A program made the position numbers and the translations under genes. The notes beneath the pieces are model-generated. The model saw only the letters and a list, made by a program, of their open reading frames with translations. It made no database searches and was not told the DNA's origin. From Oreocharis arfaki (Eukaryota > Chordata > Aves > Passeriformes > Paramythiidae), in the NCBI GenBank assembly GCA_013398015.1, contig VZRR01005733.1, positions 27,535 through 91,534 on the forward strand: 64,000 bases of DNA. Direction: 5' to 3'. This document shows, one piece after another, positions 13,801 to 28,800 of the stretch (positions are counted from its first letter, which is position 1; each line of letters opens with the position of its first letter).

Positions 13801-16800
13801 AGAAATCCTTCATAAGTAAACCACACAGCTGCAGTAAGCATACAGGGGAAATTCACAGTACATCCTCATTACACAGACACACATTTTTTGTTTCCTTACG
13901 CCCCAGGGTTTGGCATAAAGTTATGTTACATTTCAGTGTGAACTAGGATATTAAGAAGTATGTGCTTTTCCGAATCTAGATCTATTCATGGCTGTGGCTG
14001 TTTTTCATACATCATATTAGGTATACACTGCCTGTCATGAAATGGGTCTTTGCATATTTGTGTGTTGACTCTTCCTAGTGTCTACTATTTGCTGGTCTAA
14101 GGGAGTGATTATTTCACTACAGAGGCTGATAATAAACTAGTTACATGAAGCTATGCCAAGAAATAGCAAGGAAAAATCTGTATTTTAATGCAGTCATTTA
14201 AGGTCTCTATTTACTCTTTGTTTCCACTTAATGAATAATCATCAGAAGTGACACTGGAGGTCCTATCTCCAACTTCATCAGTCATTTTCTAAAAGTTTGA
14301 CGCTGCCTTTGGTGTGGCAGTTTTCAGTCTTTTTTCAGGTAGGGATACTTAAGACCTGCTTTACAGTACTCTCATGTCAGGAGAACTATTTTGAATTGTT
14401 CATATTTTTAAATAGACAAAATTTCATCTACCTGTACCTGTCCTTGTGATACATCTTCTATATTTGCACATACTCCTCTCTCTCTTTATGTCATTACTGA
14501 GTTCGGGTTTTTGTGGTTGAGAAGTAGAAGAATGCTTTCTCCTTTTTATATCCACAGGAAACAAAGGTAAAGACATACTGCTAGGATACAAAATTCTCTA
14601 AGGGCAGTCTTTAAATAAGACTGCAAAGTGTCAAGGTAACAATGTAAATGAGGAATAGTTGGAATTCAATACATTCTTTTTGTTCTTGAATTTTGATTGA
14701 TGACATTCTGTGTTTATGTATATGTATTGCTGAATTTATAGGACTTACAAATATGTCCTGGGGCTTAAATACACTTCTGGGAGTGTTCTCAGGGTTTTTA
14801 ATAGGGTGTTTGTCGTACGTATTGCATATATTATTTAGCCACTATAACTTCCACAGGTGAAATTTATTCCAATCTGATAGTATTAATACATGCATGTGAG
14901 AATTTTGTTAGATTTTGTGAAACAGGCAAATTTCCTGTTAATCCTGAGACCTACTTTTTTTCATTTGTCTGCCCTAGGTTACAAATCAAATGGTCACATC
15001 ATGTAAAGCATATATTACAGATGCTGGCTTGAATGGAGTCTGGGATCAGGAGACACCAACAGTCATTGGAAAAATCAATGTTTGTATTTTGGTGTTTTAT
15101 TAATTACATGTCAAACCTATTGATTACCTGTTGATGTCATAAAGAAGCCCGTATCAATATGTATCAAGTGCTTCACACCTCTTGGCTCCTTTTATTTCAT
15201 GATGCTTTGGATGTTTTCCCAATTCTTAGCCCATGGGCATTGTTGAAATTACAATGGCCTCATCTTTATCAGTGTGGTCTGTCACTGATCTTCGAATTGG
15301 CATCTTTGCCATATATGCAACCAAGGAATTAATATTCCACATTTTTCCATCTTGATGAAGAGGGAATATGGAAGAGGAGATACCTGTGATATGGTACCAT
15401 CTTCCTCTACCATGGGGAATCTGGTATTTTGATAGAACCTGGCTTTATTACAGTAGTTCCTTCCCTTAGAAGATTTCCTTGGCATATCATGAAAGGTCAG
15501 TGATAAGATAGTCTTCCTCTTGCCCTATTAAGAGCAAATGAAGTGTATGCAATATGCTATGGCAAAATATGTGCAGTTCTGGAAGTACTGGTTGCAAATG
15601 TCAGCTTTGTTTCCACCTTCTCCTTTTCCAGACCTCAGTTACTGAGTACCTATCTTCCCAAAAGGCACACAATACAGGGGAAAGAATCCCTTCCCTAGTC
15701 CTGCTGGCTGCACTAATGCTGGTACAGGCCTGGATGACATTGACCTTCTTGGCTATATGAGCACACTTCTGGCTTGTGTTCAGCCTGCCATCAACCAGTA
15801 CCCCCAGGTCCCTTTCTGCCTGGCCACTGTCCAGCCACTCTGTCCCCAGCCAGTAGCGCTGCAGGGGGTTGTTATGGCCAAAATGCAGGACACAGCACTT
15901 GGTTGTGATAAACATCAAATTGTTGGATTCAGCCCATGGATCCAGCTTGTCTTGGCCCCTCTGTAGAGCCCTCCTACTCTCCAGCAGATTGACACCGGCA
16001 CCCATATCTGCGAGTTGGCTGAGGGTGGACTCAATCCCTTCATCCAGGTCATCAGTAAAGATAATAAACAGGGCTGGGCCCAGCGCTGGTCCCTGGGAGA
16101 CACCACTAGTGTCTGGCTGCCAATTGGATGCAGCACCATTCACCACCGCTCTCTGGTTCACTGTACTGTATTATTGTATGTCCCTTCATATGTTGCAAAC
16201 GTTTTCTACAGATACTGAAAGAAAACCACTGTATTTAAGTTGTTATTGACTGTTGACTGAAACCAGATTAGGCGATAAAAAATGACTTTGGATTGTCAGC
16301 AGGTTTGAGCACTCTAGGCCCTCACTCACAAGCATAGCATAATGAGTGTGGTATTTATTCCTTCACTTTTTAGGAATGCATATGTCTGTTGAGAGAATAT
16401 CAGAAATGCTTTCGTGAAGCTAAGCAAGAGATTTTGGAAAATCTAGGAGAAAAGGCATTTGAAGTATCAGAAATGTACATTTTTGGAAAATCTGAAGCTT
16501 TTTGTAGGAGATTAGAAAAAGTGAGTATATTGTGTGCCGTTATTGTTGGTAAAGAAGAAGTGTCTCTCCAAAGAACAGTTTACAAAGTGGACACTTGACA
16601 ACATACATGCTCTTAATCATCCTGTAAAAGAGTTTGTAACTCTCTGTTGAGAGAATTTAGGCACTGCCACAGAGTAAGCCACCCCAATGCTTTATGCTAT
16701 TACCTACAATTGCCTTCTCAACTTGTCAATTTATCTCTTTTAGTGTGGAGAGAAATAACCTAATTGATCTAGACTTAGATCATTATTTTAGAAGGTTTAG

Positions 16801-19800
16801 AATTATGTGGAAAATAACACACTTGCTTTTTTTGAATGACATAAAAAACTCGTGTTTACTGCCAAACAATTCTTCAGATTATTCTGCTGCTTGGTGTAGT
16901 TTTAGCATTTAGCTTGGTAATGCAGTGAAGGGATTTTAAACTAACCTTCTTTGGGTTTGTCTGGAAAAGAGAATAGTGTGTGCTTCTTGGTACAGAATAA
17001 GGTCAGACAAGGGATGATAATCATCACAAGGTAGGAATTCTGTGAGTCTTTGATGTATTTCTCCATTGCTAAATATACACACTAATTTGTAGAGTTGGGT
17101 TTTTTTGTTCTTTGGGATATCTTTTTGTCATCAGTATGTACATGCCATGTTTTAACTCCTTTTCCATATTATTCTCTTGGATCTAGCAGCAAAACACGAA
17201 AAAACCCTCTTTATGATTAAGAAAAACAAAGCTTACTTTACTTTGTGTTGGGTTGTGGTGAGAAATGATGTTGAAAACTGAATTAACCATGCTTTATTGA
17301 AGATACTTGACTCAGAAACAACACGTTTGTGAATGCAGCAGCTAAAGGAGTGGCTGCTGTTTTACTTAACTCAGGTTTTAGTTTATAGAGGAAATAACAA
17401 ATAATTCATTATGACCATGAATATAATATCTTTATTTCAGATAATGGAGATGATAGCCATAGAACAGAATTTTAATGCACTGACTCTGTGTGCAATCGAA
17501 GGTATAGATCTTATGGCAGTAAAATTCAAAAATGTCTACCACATTTTTCAAAAGAAACCGTATGACACCCTTGATCCACAAGTAACAGAATTTGATGCGG
17601 ATTTTGTGAAATTCTTGTCAGAAGTTGAACGTTTAGAGGTAAGTAATACTGTAACTTATTATAACTTACTCGAGGACGAATTTATTGAACTGAATGTCAG
17701 TGAGACTTTGGATTGTGAATAGGCTACACTGTTTTTTCAAAGAGCAAGGAGTTTGCATTTGTCTAGGGGGAGGCTTTTTCCATTCCTTCTTTCAAAGGAA
17801 GGTGTAAAGTATATCAAACAGTCCTCACAGATGATTGTCACTCTGCAGCCAAAATGACAAAAATTATGAGACCTGAGAGAATGTTCTATGTAGAAGTTAT
17901 TTATTAGCCTGAAGAAATGTGGTTAGATTTTGGATAGAACAAAGCTGCAACTAATTTGTTTATTTCATAGAATTGTATGACGGTTTAGAGATTATTTGGC
18001 TGAAATTAGCTATTTATTAATCATATTAAGCATAGACTGATAAAGACTGCTATTTTATGCTCTAAGTAGTAGCAATTTCACATGCTACTATGTTAAGAAT
18101 ATATCATCAAAATACTATTCTCTGACCAGAAAAACCATACTGAATTATGTATTCTTTAGGCACAGCTACAGACTTTTATGCGTAACTGTTTTCGGAAAAT
18201 TGTGTCTTCACAGAACTCACTTCGGTTACTTCAAAGGTATTGGCAACTATGTTTTAAAATATTTTAAAGTAACTTGAAATTATTATTATCACAATTTAAA
18301 CAACATGGCGAATTTTAGAACATAGGGCCTAATTGAGAATTTTTCATTACTGATATTCTGAACCACATAATCATGATAAAATACATATTTTAGCTTCCTT
18401 ACGGGAATCAATATATTTTGTTTCTTAACTTCATTAGATTATTTTTATACACAAGAGAATACTAAAGGAAAAGCCCAAAAAATACTAAGCAGCAACAACC
18501 TAAATACCCCCCAGGGCAGAAATTTTCAACTTACCTAAACTTCCTCAAAGCAAAAAAGTTTTCCACATTCAAAAGCATTTCCTAAATTTTTGCTTATTTC
18601 ACTTTATGTAATGTTCATATACCCCAAACCAAATTTAAAAATTACCATTTTAAAAATGTCATTTTGGGTACCAATTTTTAATGCAGGTTTCAAAATCTGA
18701 ATATGCCATGCCTTCAAGAAGAAACAGCACGTATAGTTGGTTGTATTCTTCAACACTATGTAGCAGACCTTGAAGCTACTAAAAAGGTATTTCATTTCCT
18801 TTCAGTAAGTTGTAACATCACGTTAAAATAGGAGCTAGCATTTAAATATTAATAATTTTTATTTATTCTGCCTATTTCACTAATTTGCTCCCAATGCTCA
18901 ATTTATCATGCTTCTATTTTCCTGTTACAGAAAACAGGCCTTAGTGTGTAGGCAAGACAATATGCACAATTACTCTTGAAGGCAAATTTGTCATCACAAT
19001 TTTACTTTTTAAACCAAAATCTTTTCTGTTATTACTTCATCAATTAAATTTAAAGAAGCTTGTTCTTTACTGGCTGTGTACGTTGGTTGCATGTACCTTT
19101 TGGATTTTGTTACTATATGAGGCTTCTACAGTTAATTTGCATTTGTAGGTAGTATTATCAAATGCTGTGGCAGCATAAAATACATGTTAAACATAGGTAA
19201 ATTGCATTTATGTTCATTATCAAGTAATTTTTTGTGAGTTTTGTAGTGTACCATGACTGCAGTATAAATGACAATTAACTTCTGGGGACTGCTCATATCT
19301 CCTGACTGTCAACTTTTACCTTGTCCATAAAATAAACATCTGCATCAGAAGTAGATGTCCAAACTCCCTTTCTACTTAGGAAAGAAAGAATTACTCTAGA
19401 GCAAGTTAATCTGATTAATTTTATATTATATCCTGAAGATTTAAATAATTCCCTCCACATGACCGTTTTTTCTTCAATGACTGTAAAGGGAATCTGGAAA
19501 ACCAGACCGATGAAATAGGTTTTTTGAGATGTTTACATTTTTTAAGATCAATGATACAAGCTTACATGAGGACCCAATACCTATAAATTCTGCACTTGTT
19601 ACAAAATTAATCCTCCAAACAGTGACTTAAGACTGTATCAGAGCAAAGCTGCTCTGAACTGCTCTTAACAGCGCCCTTTCCCTACCTACACACTGTATAT
19701 AACAATCCCTGAACCTCCAATTACTGGTTTAATTAGATGAATAGATTATCAGCAGCATTGCTTGCATAAAAAAACCCTGTAGGCCACCCTCAGCTGTATT

Positions 19801-22800
19801 TTCCCAGGCAAAAGAAAAATAGGTACATTTACTGAGAGGGTTTCATCCAGGTCAATTCCACTCAAGGTCACCATGAAGCTGCTTGGATTTCTTTGGTTGG
19901 GACTGTGCAGGAGACAGTGTAGGGTTAAGAAGACATGCTAGTTAGTGAAGAGTTTTGCCATCACAGAGTCTGTGTTGTCACAGCCTGCATCTGCATGCCT
20001 AAAGATGGGTGGATACAAATACTCCTCTCTTCTGTCGAAAAAGATTTCTTGATTCTATTGACTAGTTCTAACTAATTATTAGATATTACTAGATTGCTTT
20101 TTATCATTGCCAAGCAAATTATTTCTAATAAGAAGTTGTTCCTACTGCAATGCTGTTTCTAAAGTCATTGGATACTTTGCCAATGCAAATTTTGTACATT
20201 AAAATTTTAGGGGGTTTCTTGTTTGTTTTTGGCTTTTGGGGGGGTTGTTTGTTTGTTTGTTTTTTTACTGTAATGTAGCCATCCACTGAGAAGGGCATAT
20301 TTTTTCTCATCTTGGGCAGATAAAAGCATGGGCTGGGTATCCAGGAGTATCTACATGCATTTTGCTTAGAAGTTAGTAGAAACGTGCATATCATAGAATC
20401 CTAAATTATCCTGACTCGGAAGGGACCCACAGGAATCATTAAGTCCAAATCCTGAAATGTTAGCTAATAGTCAGACGTGTGTCTGAAGAACAGGGTTGAT
20501 GTTTCTGTTCAGGAAAAAGCTCTCAGTTAACAGTATAGCTTGGGCCTCTCCTTAGGCCAGTTCCCAAGCAAAGGAGGAAATCCCCACTAGGGTTCTCCCC
20601 ATATCACTTCCTTAAACAGGCTGCTTTCGCAGCAGACATCTTCAAAGTCAGGTGACAGACTTGGTCCTAAATACTGGCTGCTCAGCCCTTGGGCTCACGA
20701 TGTCTTTTGGTGTACTCAGGACTCTGTCATAAGTAAGCATAGCTGAGAAACAGCATGAGATAATGAAGGCAGGAGAGGTACCAGCAGTGATATCTGTGCA
20801 TCTTTGAAGTGTACCAAGTCAGGGAAGAAATACATTTTTCTCTCCCTATGAACTGCAATGTGACTTCACATGAATTTATTCTATTTGGGAGGAGGAAGAA
20901 ACTGTGGTACCAGAGAAAACAGTTTAGCATTTCAACAGATTTTTGTTAATCCATGTGTTTAATGATACTGTTCTTACTGCAGCTTTACCAAGCTCAGAAA
21001 GATGACCCTCCTCTTGCTCGAAACATGCCACCTATTGCAGGAAAGATATTGTGGGTGAGACAGCTATTCAGAAGGGTAAATGAACCAATCACCTACTTCC
21101 ATGTAAGTTGATGTGCCGAAAAATAAGGTGTAACAGTGAGCTGTCTTACTTCAGTGGAGTGATCATAAAGTTTCTGGTTATAATTATGTCACTTGTTATA
21201 TGCTGGGCAACATTTTTCTTTGTATGTATATACTGCTCTGCAGTAACCCTTGTTGTAAATCCAAGATGTAGTGTTGGAATAGACTAGATTATTTCAGTCG
21301 AAAAGAATCTTGAAGAATTCTTGAAATGTTCAAATGATTCTCCTACAAAGCATCTAGGGTCTCCTGCCAAGTTAACTTCTATGTGAGAGAGGTTTTCACT
21401 TTCCTCAGAAGTGAATAATGATCATCTAAATCTGTTCCAAGGAAAACAGGCATAAATATTATTACTGATTAAAAAAGGAAAATTTTACAATAAATTTTCA
21501 GTTATTCAATTTTGAGTAGAACTGAGTATCCATTTCGCTGTGAATTGCAGGTATTTATGACAGTATATTAAAGTAATTGCTCTTAGTGATGTTAAATATT
21601 TAATATTTATTCCTTACAAGTTCTTACTGACTTTATTGCCCCATAAATTTGAATCATAAATACTTGATACAGTTTTTAAGAACTCTGTCATTATAATTCA
21701 TAGTATTAACTTAGACTATGTATAGACAATAGTTAAATTGAGAAAAACCCAAGTGGTATGGGTGTTTTCGGATATAGATTTAATTTGAAGGTACTGTGTT
21801 TTGATAGAAACATTCGAATATCTTGGCAAGTCCAGAAGGTAAAGCAGTTGTTCAGTCATACAACAAACTTGCATATGTATTGGTGGAGTTTGAGGTAGTC
21901 TATCACAACGCGTGGCTGAAGGAAATGTCACAATTACAATATCGTAAGTAACTAAATATGTACTTGCTTCTTTAAAATGTTGTTGAATAGTAAGTCAATG
22001 CAAGTCAGATACTTTCTTTAAGCCTCGTTTACCCTTAAAACGTGCAAGTTAATCGTGATCCAGTTAGCAGGATCAGTAATGCAATCTCAGTGTCTTACTG
22101 ACCTTGAATTTGGTTTTGATGCGGAAGATTGAGGATCTGGTACACTGTTTGATAGATGACTGTAAACAGTAGCCACACAAATTTAACAGTAGTGACACAG
22201 ATAACTTTGGTATTTGAATTCTCTATGTGTACTATTTAATATTTTTTTCTGCTTTTTTTCCAGTATAATAAATCATAAGGTTGTATTGCCCCAATCTCTC
22301 TAAGGACAAGCGATACTGAATGCCTAGAAATGTTTGATGTTCAAGTGTTGTGTTTCCAGATCCTTAGAAAATTAGTTTCATAATTTTTTAACTTGGGCTG
22401 AGAAAAATCATGACACAAGTAAGACTGGATCTGAAGCTTTTTTATTTTATGAAGAGAAAGGCAGAAAGTTAATGATGGAAGTTGGTTGTATACTTTCTTT
22501 GACTGAAAACAACATGAAGCTATTTCGCAAGTAACCATACATGCTTAATCGCTACATAGTAATATTAGAAATCTGGATTCATAATCATTTATAGAACATA
22601 AGCAATTGTTTTTCTTAGAAACTGATACTAGAATGTCTTTACAGCCTTACAATCCACGGTATTTGTGCGTCACCCTAAAACCGAGAAGCTCCTGGTTAAT
22701 TTTGATCCCCAGATTCTAGAGATTGTGCGAGAGACTAAATGTATGATAAAGTTGGGTCTGGAAGTACCAGAGCAAGCAGTCAAGCTAGCAATAATAGAAG

Positions 22801-25800
22801 ATAAACTGAAGTCAAACAAGTTGCAGTTAGAGGTAAACTTGAAACATATCATGACTTCTGTTTAAAAAAACTAAAAATAAAGTATGTTTAATCATAGAAT
22901 TTTTTTCTATAGTTAAAGATTGAAGTTGGGTAAGAGGTAGTTTAAGATAAATTTGTGGAATGTGCAGGTGGACATACAAGACCTCATTTGAAAACCCTCT
23001 GCTAAGTGCTGTGTGGGCTGGTAGATACTTAAATATAAGAATATATACTTCATATACCCAATGGCACACGAAGTATACTTTGGTCATGAAACAATTAAAG
23101 CTATACAAGAAGTTTTCACTGTCTGAAAATCAGTAAAACGCAGTTTTATAGAATTTTTGAGAAGAAAGATTGTAGTTAGTCTGGTTTGGAAGATACAGTG
23201 AGCCACAAAAATGTGAAAAGTTTTGCAGGTTACCTGCAAGAGAAGTTACATTTGTTATACCTATTGTAGTATCTGCTATTGTGCTATTTCAAAGGGCCTA
23301 TATCTTGGGGATGAGGTGTATAATGCAAGATTTCTCCATGTGTGTGTGAGTATGGCATAAGACAAGAGGATACTTTAAAACTGAGTTCACACCTGATTTA
23401 AGCATCTGAAGCATATGATACTCAATTCTAAGAGGGTATTGCGAGTTACGGTCACTAAAGTTCAAGCTGTCTTTAGTTCTAGAGATCATACTTTTTCTGG
23501 CTTTGTGCCTTAAGAAAATATTGTACGAAGGTGGCTTTCATTCTTCCTTCTATAGCATGATACAAATTCATTACATTCCAGAAATTATATTCATAGGTAT
23601 GTAATGTCTGTGTAAAATTTACAATTGTTTTCAAATACAGCTTTGTGCTACTTTTGATGTCTTTTTCTGATGATTTAATTGTATGAAAACTTGTTTGCTT
23701 CAGTAAAGAAATGCTTGAAATACTCTGCTTGATACTACCCTTTCTAATAATCAACAGGGTCTTGTCCAGGCTTATGAAGATTTGCGTAAAAAAACACCAA
23801 ACATTTTCGTAAATCTACTAACACCGAAAAGGAATAAGGTTGGTATTGCTACATGCACTTCAGTATGCCTCATAAGAAGTTAAAATAACTTAATAATTTT
23901 TTAAAATTCTAAAATATTTAGATGGATCTGCATGTTGTGAACTTAACGAATTTTACTGAGACCTTTGAGTCTAAAAATTTGCACTCTGCATCCCTCATAC
24001 AGTTCTCAAATAATGTGTATTACAATCAAACAATCTTAGTGCCTATGACATAGAAGACCGGTAGAGCAAAAAATATGGTCTTTGCGGTCTATTTATCTCC
24101 AAAAATCTCTGGCTTTAACATGGAAATTTGCTCGGAGAGAACTATTAATCTTGTGAATTGAGTCCCTTCAGTGGTGTAGGATGCTACACTATGATGTTAT
24201 ATGCTACACTAAAGGTAGAGTTTTATTGGAGATGCAGAATGTCTATCCCACAAGCCATTTTGTTTCGCCAGACATTCGCAAGTGTATGTATGTGACTGTT
24301 CTAAGTAACCCTCCCATTTTTGGTTGTAAGTAGTCACACCAAAAGGTTGCAGAGTTTGTGTGAGTTTGTACAACTACAAAGTTGGACAGTAGCATGAGAA
24401 ACAAAAAAACCCATGAGGCTGTAGTATGCACTACCCTCCCCTTCCTTCCTATTGCATAAATTTCTTTGACCATTTTTGTTGGAAACCTGTAACCTCCCTT
24501 GCACACCACTCTGTTTTACAAGCAATGTTAGTGATTCTAATAATGAAACTTGTTTTGATTGTTTTCTGTTGTGGGTTTTTGGTTTTTTTTCTATTAAATT
24601 ATATTTTTATGCTTAGATGGAAGGTGTGTTGAGGCAAGGACTTACTATGTTGACTTGGTCATCTGTGACGCTGGAAACTTTCTTTCAAGAGGCTGGTGAA
24701 GTTCTGCATATATTTAGACAGCTTTTGAGAAAGGTACACACTTGCTCACTATATAAATAAAACGAAAACTTATTTCTAGGACACTATTTCTCATATTGGA
24801 ACATAATCTGTACTTATTTTTTTACCATACATAGAAATTTTGTTGCTTTTTAAAATGGGTTCCTTTTTCTGGAGTAGGGGTATATCTATGATTCTCTTCC
24901 ATTATTGCCATCATATGTTTGATTTTTGCTTATGTCCTTAAAGTAGAATCTATTTCCACTTCTTGTCTTCAGGTTCTGGGGCATTCACTCTGATTTTCAG
25001 AGTCAATGCCTGTCTTTAACTGGTCATCCATGAGTGCAGCTGCATAAAAGATACTTCCATGTAAAAGCTGTTGAGTGGAGAACTTTTGAACATTAGCTCT
25101 CTTCATAGCTGGCATATTGTGAAGCTGTGTCCTCTTTGTGCAGCCCATAAAATAATGAAGGAGAATATGCCTCTTCCTCACAGTTCTCTGAGTGCTGCTC
25201 TGTGCTCTTCTACCGTCTGTGTGTTTCTCATATAATTTCTAAATTCATTTGATTCCATATTTAATATCTATGTAAGTAGTCTGGATGATGGGATCAGGTG
25301 TACCCTGGCAACATTTGCCAATGACACCAAGCAGAGTGGGAAAGTAGACAGCCACACTGCAGGAAGATCTGAATAGGTGTGAAGGGTGGGCTAACAAGAG
25401 CCCTATAAAGTTCAACAAGGACAAATGTAAGGTCTTGCACCTGGGCAAACATAGTCTAGGAGTGCAGCATAGGCTGAGATCTGCCTGATCGGGAGACAGC
25501 TCTGTGGAAAAGGCCCTGGGCATCCTGGTGGATAACAAGCTCAATGCGAGCGAACAGTGTGCTGCTGCAGCAAAGAAAGTCAACAGGATGCTGGGTTGCA
25601 TCAACCAGCAGAGATAAAAAACTCACCATCCCCCTCTACTCAGTCCTGGTCAGGCCAAACCGGGCACTGTGTTAAATTTTGGCCCCTGCGATACAGAAGA
25701 GATTCAGAGAGGGTTCAGGGAAGGGCCACAAAGATGGTTAAAGGACTGGGAAGCCTGACAAATGAGGAAAAGATAAGAGAATTGGTTTGTTCAGCCTTGA

Positions 25801-28800
25801 GTAAAGAAAGCTATGGGGAGACCTTATCATCATGGTGTAATATTTGAAGATTGGAGGCAAAGAAGATGGAGACCCCCTTTTTACAAGGATATACATGGAA
25901 AAGATTGGGGGTAACGGGTACAAGTTACTCATGGAAAGGTCCCAATTTGGCATAAGAGGAAAATTTTTGCAATGAGAACAGTCAGTCATTGAAGTAACCT
26001 TCCCGTGGAAGTTGTGGATTCTCCAGCGTTGGACACTTTCAAGACTCAGCTGGAGCGGATACTGGGCGATCTTGTCTACGCCATGCTTTTGTGAAGAGAG
26101 GTTGGACCAGATGATCCTTGAAGTCCTCTTCCAGCCTCGTATTCTATGATTCTTTGATTTAACATGCTTGAGGACCTGTACTGGCTTGTTTTTTTCTCAA
26201 GAATTTACCTTGACAGTCAGATCGTCCTTCTGGCTTGATGGTTGAACTATATGACTATTATCTCTTCTATGAATATCTTAAATTCTGTCTCCTGTGGTAG
26301 GAGATTGTTAGTCATTGGTCGCTATATCTAGTTCTTTTTAAGTATGGCAGGAAATCATAATCAAGTGCTCTGTTTGCCACTGAAAACCAAAGCTGGAAAA
26401 ATGTTGTCAGAAGTGAACAGTTTTGTAAGCCTGAGTATATCTGAAATAACCATGTTTTTGTGTAGAAACACTTTATTTTCCTTAAATATTTAGGCTGTAT
26501 GCATTTTTTTTACTTTTCCCTCTCATATCAATTAAAAAAAGTTAACCTAGATTAGACCCTTGGCTGCCATGAATGGAATATTATTGACACATACGAAAAA
26601 AAGTGATGTGAAACACTAGCATGAGGTACATTGTGAAACACAATATCACAGATGCAGACTATTTCAGATAAAAGATTAAAAGTTGGACAGAAGTAATTTC
26701 TACTTGGATTCTGCCATGGCAAAAATAATTCACTGTAGTTGACTGTATACTAATAATGCGGCAATTTAGAATCAAAATCCCAGCAAAAACCTATGTTGAC
26801 TAAAAGAGGGAGAAGGACTGAAGATTAATCCATCAAGCAGTTTATGGTAGACCCCCCCTGCCTTGCTGCTAGACTTGTTGTCAGTAAGATCCTGAACAAG
26901 AATCTAATTATATTGATTCTGTTACTCTGTTTTATTTAATCTAGCAGCAGTGTATCTTGCATGACAGGAATGATTTAGGGTCTGACTTTCAATTGCTGCC
27001 TGTCTGCCCAAAACTGCAGTTAAGCCAGCCAGGATTCTTTGAGAGTCTAGCCATTGTAAATAACCCTTAAGTTACCATAACTCTTGTTATTATTCACTTT
27101 CTCAGAGGATTTTCTACTCTGTAACATTCTTGCATTTATTTTTCTGAAAAACATTTTCTACCTGTTGGAGCTCCCTAAAGTAGAGTACGTTATGCTTTAA
27201 AGATGTGTGTGTGGTATTAATGTGATTTTCTCTTTTTAGGTTAATATTTTAAATGAAGTGCAGATTGGATCACTATTAAACGAAATATCAAGTACTTCTT
27301 TAGTTAGCTTACCGGTAGATGGTCCTATCAAAATAGAGGATCTGTTGACTGACAATGAGGTGTGTGCCCCTTTACATCTTTCAACTTGAATTCTAGGGCA
27401 TGTTAGAAAAACGCCTTAGTAAATGAGAATAAAACTGAAAAATAATTCTCTATGTGGAAATACAGAACTTTATATGTAATTAAATTGTTTTGGTTAAAAC
27501 ATTTTATATGACGATACACTGGTTCTTCGGTATTTGAGAAACTTAAGTTATAATTTCATAGATAATCTTATTTAAGTGCTTATTAATTAGATGAGATTTT
27601 TTGTGTATGAAGGACCTCAGACCTATTTAGCCTTTCTTGCCCCCTATTTTTTACAAATTGTTTTTTTTAAGGAGAAGCTAAAAAATATTTTCCAATAGGT
27701 ATATTTGAAAATCTGTAAGTTTTCTTATTCCAAAATAGGCTAAAAATCTGTTAATTATCAAATCAGTGCAAGTAAATAAAATCATTAAGAACAGTTGAAA
27801 CAGTATCTGGATAATTCCAGATTCAGACTGTGACCTCCTGCTAATATTCAGGTTTTTTTTTGAACACCTAAAAGTACCATTACATTTCATCAATGAATTT
27901 TTTGGGGCATTAAATATAGTGATAATATAACAGAAGATTTTTATAAATATGCAAGTATATTTTAATAAATACATCTATTTCATTGAAATAGTTTTGGTCT
28001 GATGAATACAATATTCAGGGAGATGTTTTGAATCTCCATAAAGACAAACAGTAACAAGATAAGCAGTGTTACTAAGACAATTCATTGATGTTTTTATTTA
28101 ACAGGGTTATACTAAAGAATGTGCTGAGTCATTGAACATCAAAAGCATGTACATTGAAGATGCTGTTCAAGAACTAATAAATCTATTTGAAAAGAATTAT
28201 GAATTTCCATCTTCTAAGCCCTCAGAATCAGCAGGTAGTTAGTGTTGCTTATTTAAATAAAATGGTCTGTAGACTTGGCTGGTTTTTATCAAAAGTGATC
28301 TGTTTTAGCTGATTTTCTACTTCTCCCTCCCACTACAGCTTCATTGGTGTCACAGCTCTGCCTTCTTTAACCACTGTTAAACTAAGCCACTAGCTCATGA
28401 AATACGGAGATAATTCAGTTTTGGTGGGGTTTCTAGAGTTAAAATCTGTCCTTGTGTTTAGATTAGCGAAGTGTTTGCTCTAGGGGAAGAACATTGAAGT
28501 TCCATTTCTCTCAGTCACTCATCATAGCTCTCCCCCTTCACATCCCCCCAGCCGGAAGTGAAATACAGTGTTCCTCTCTTCTCAGCTATGTCAGCTATTT
28601 GGTACTGCCCTCTGTTTTTAACTTTCCTGCCACAGTAGAATTACGTCTCAAACACCAGTGCTTTGCTGGCTGGTCAGTTTAAATTAGTGTAGTCAACTGC
28701 TGGCGCATATATGGCAGGTTCCCACTTCTTTGGGGTGTGTTACAAAGATCTTAGAAGGCTCCATGCTGTTACAAGACAAATAGTTGGAGAAAAATACTAT

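Noticed and set aside
15601..16161. 186-codon minus-strand frame as a host gene
   Set aside because: The protein is a CR1 reverse-transcriptase remnant.
24969..25181. 70-codon minus-strand frame upstream of the CR1 copy, considered as a retrocopied gene
   Set aside because: No recognisable family and no polyA tail or duplication; too short to support.
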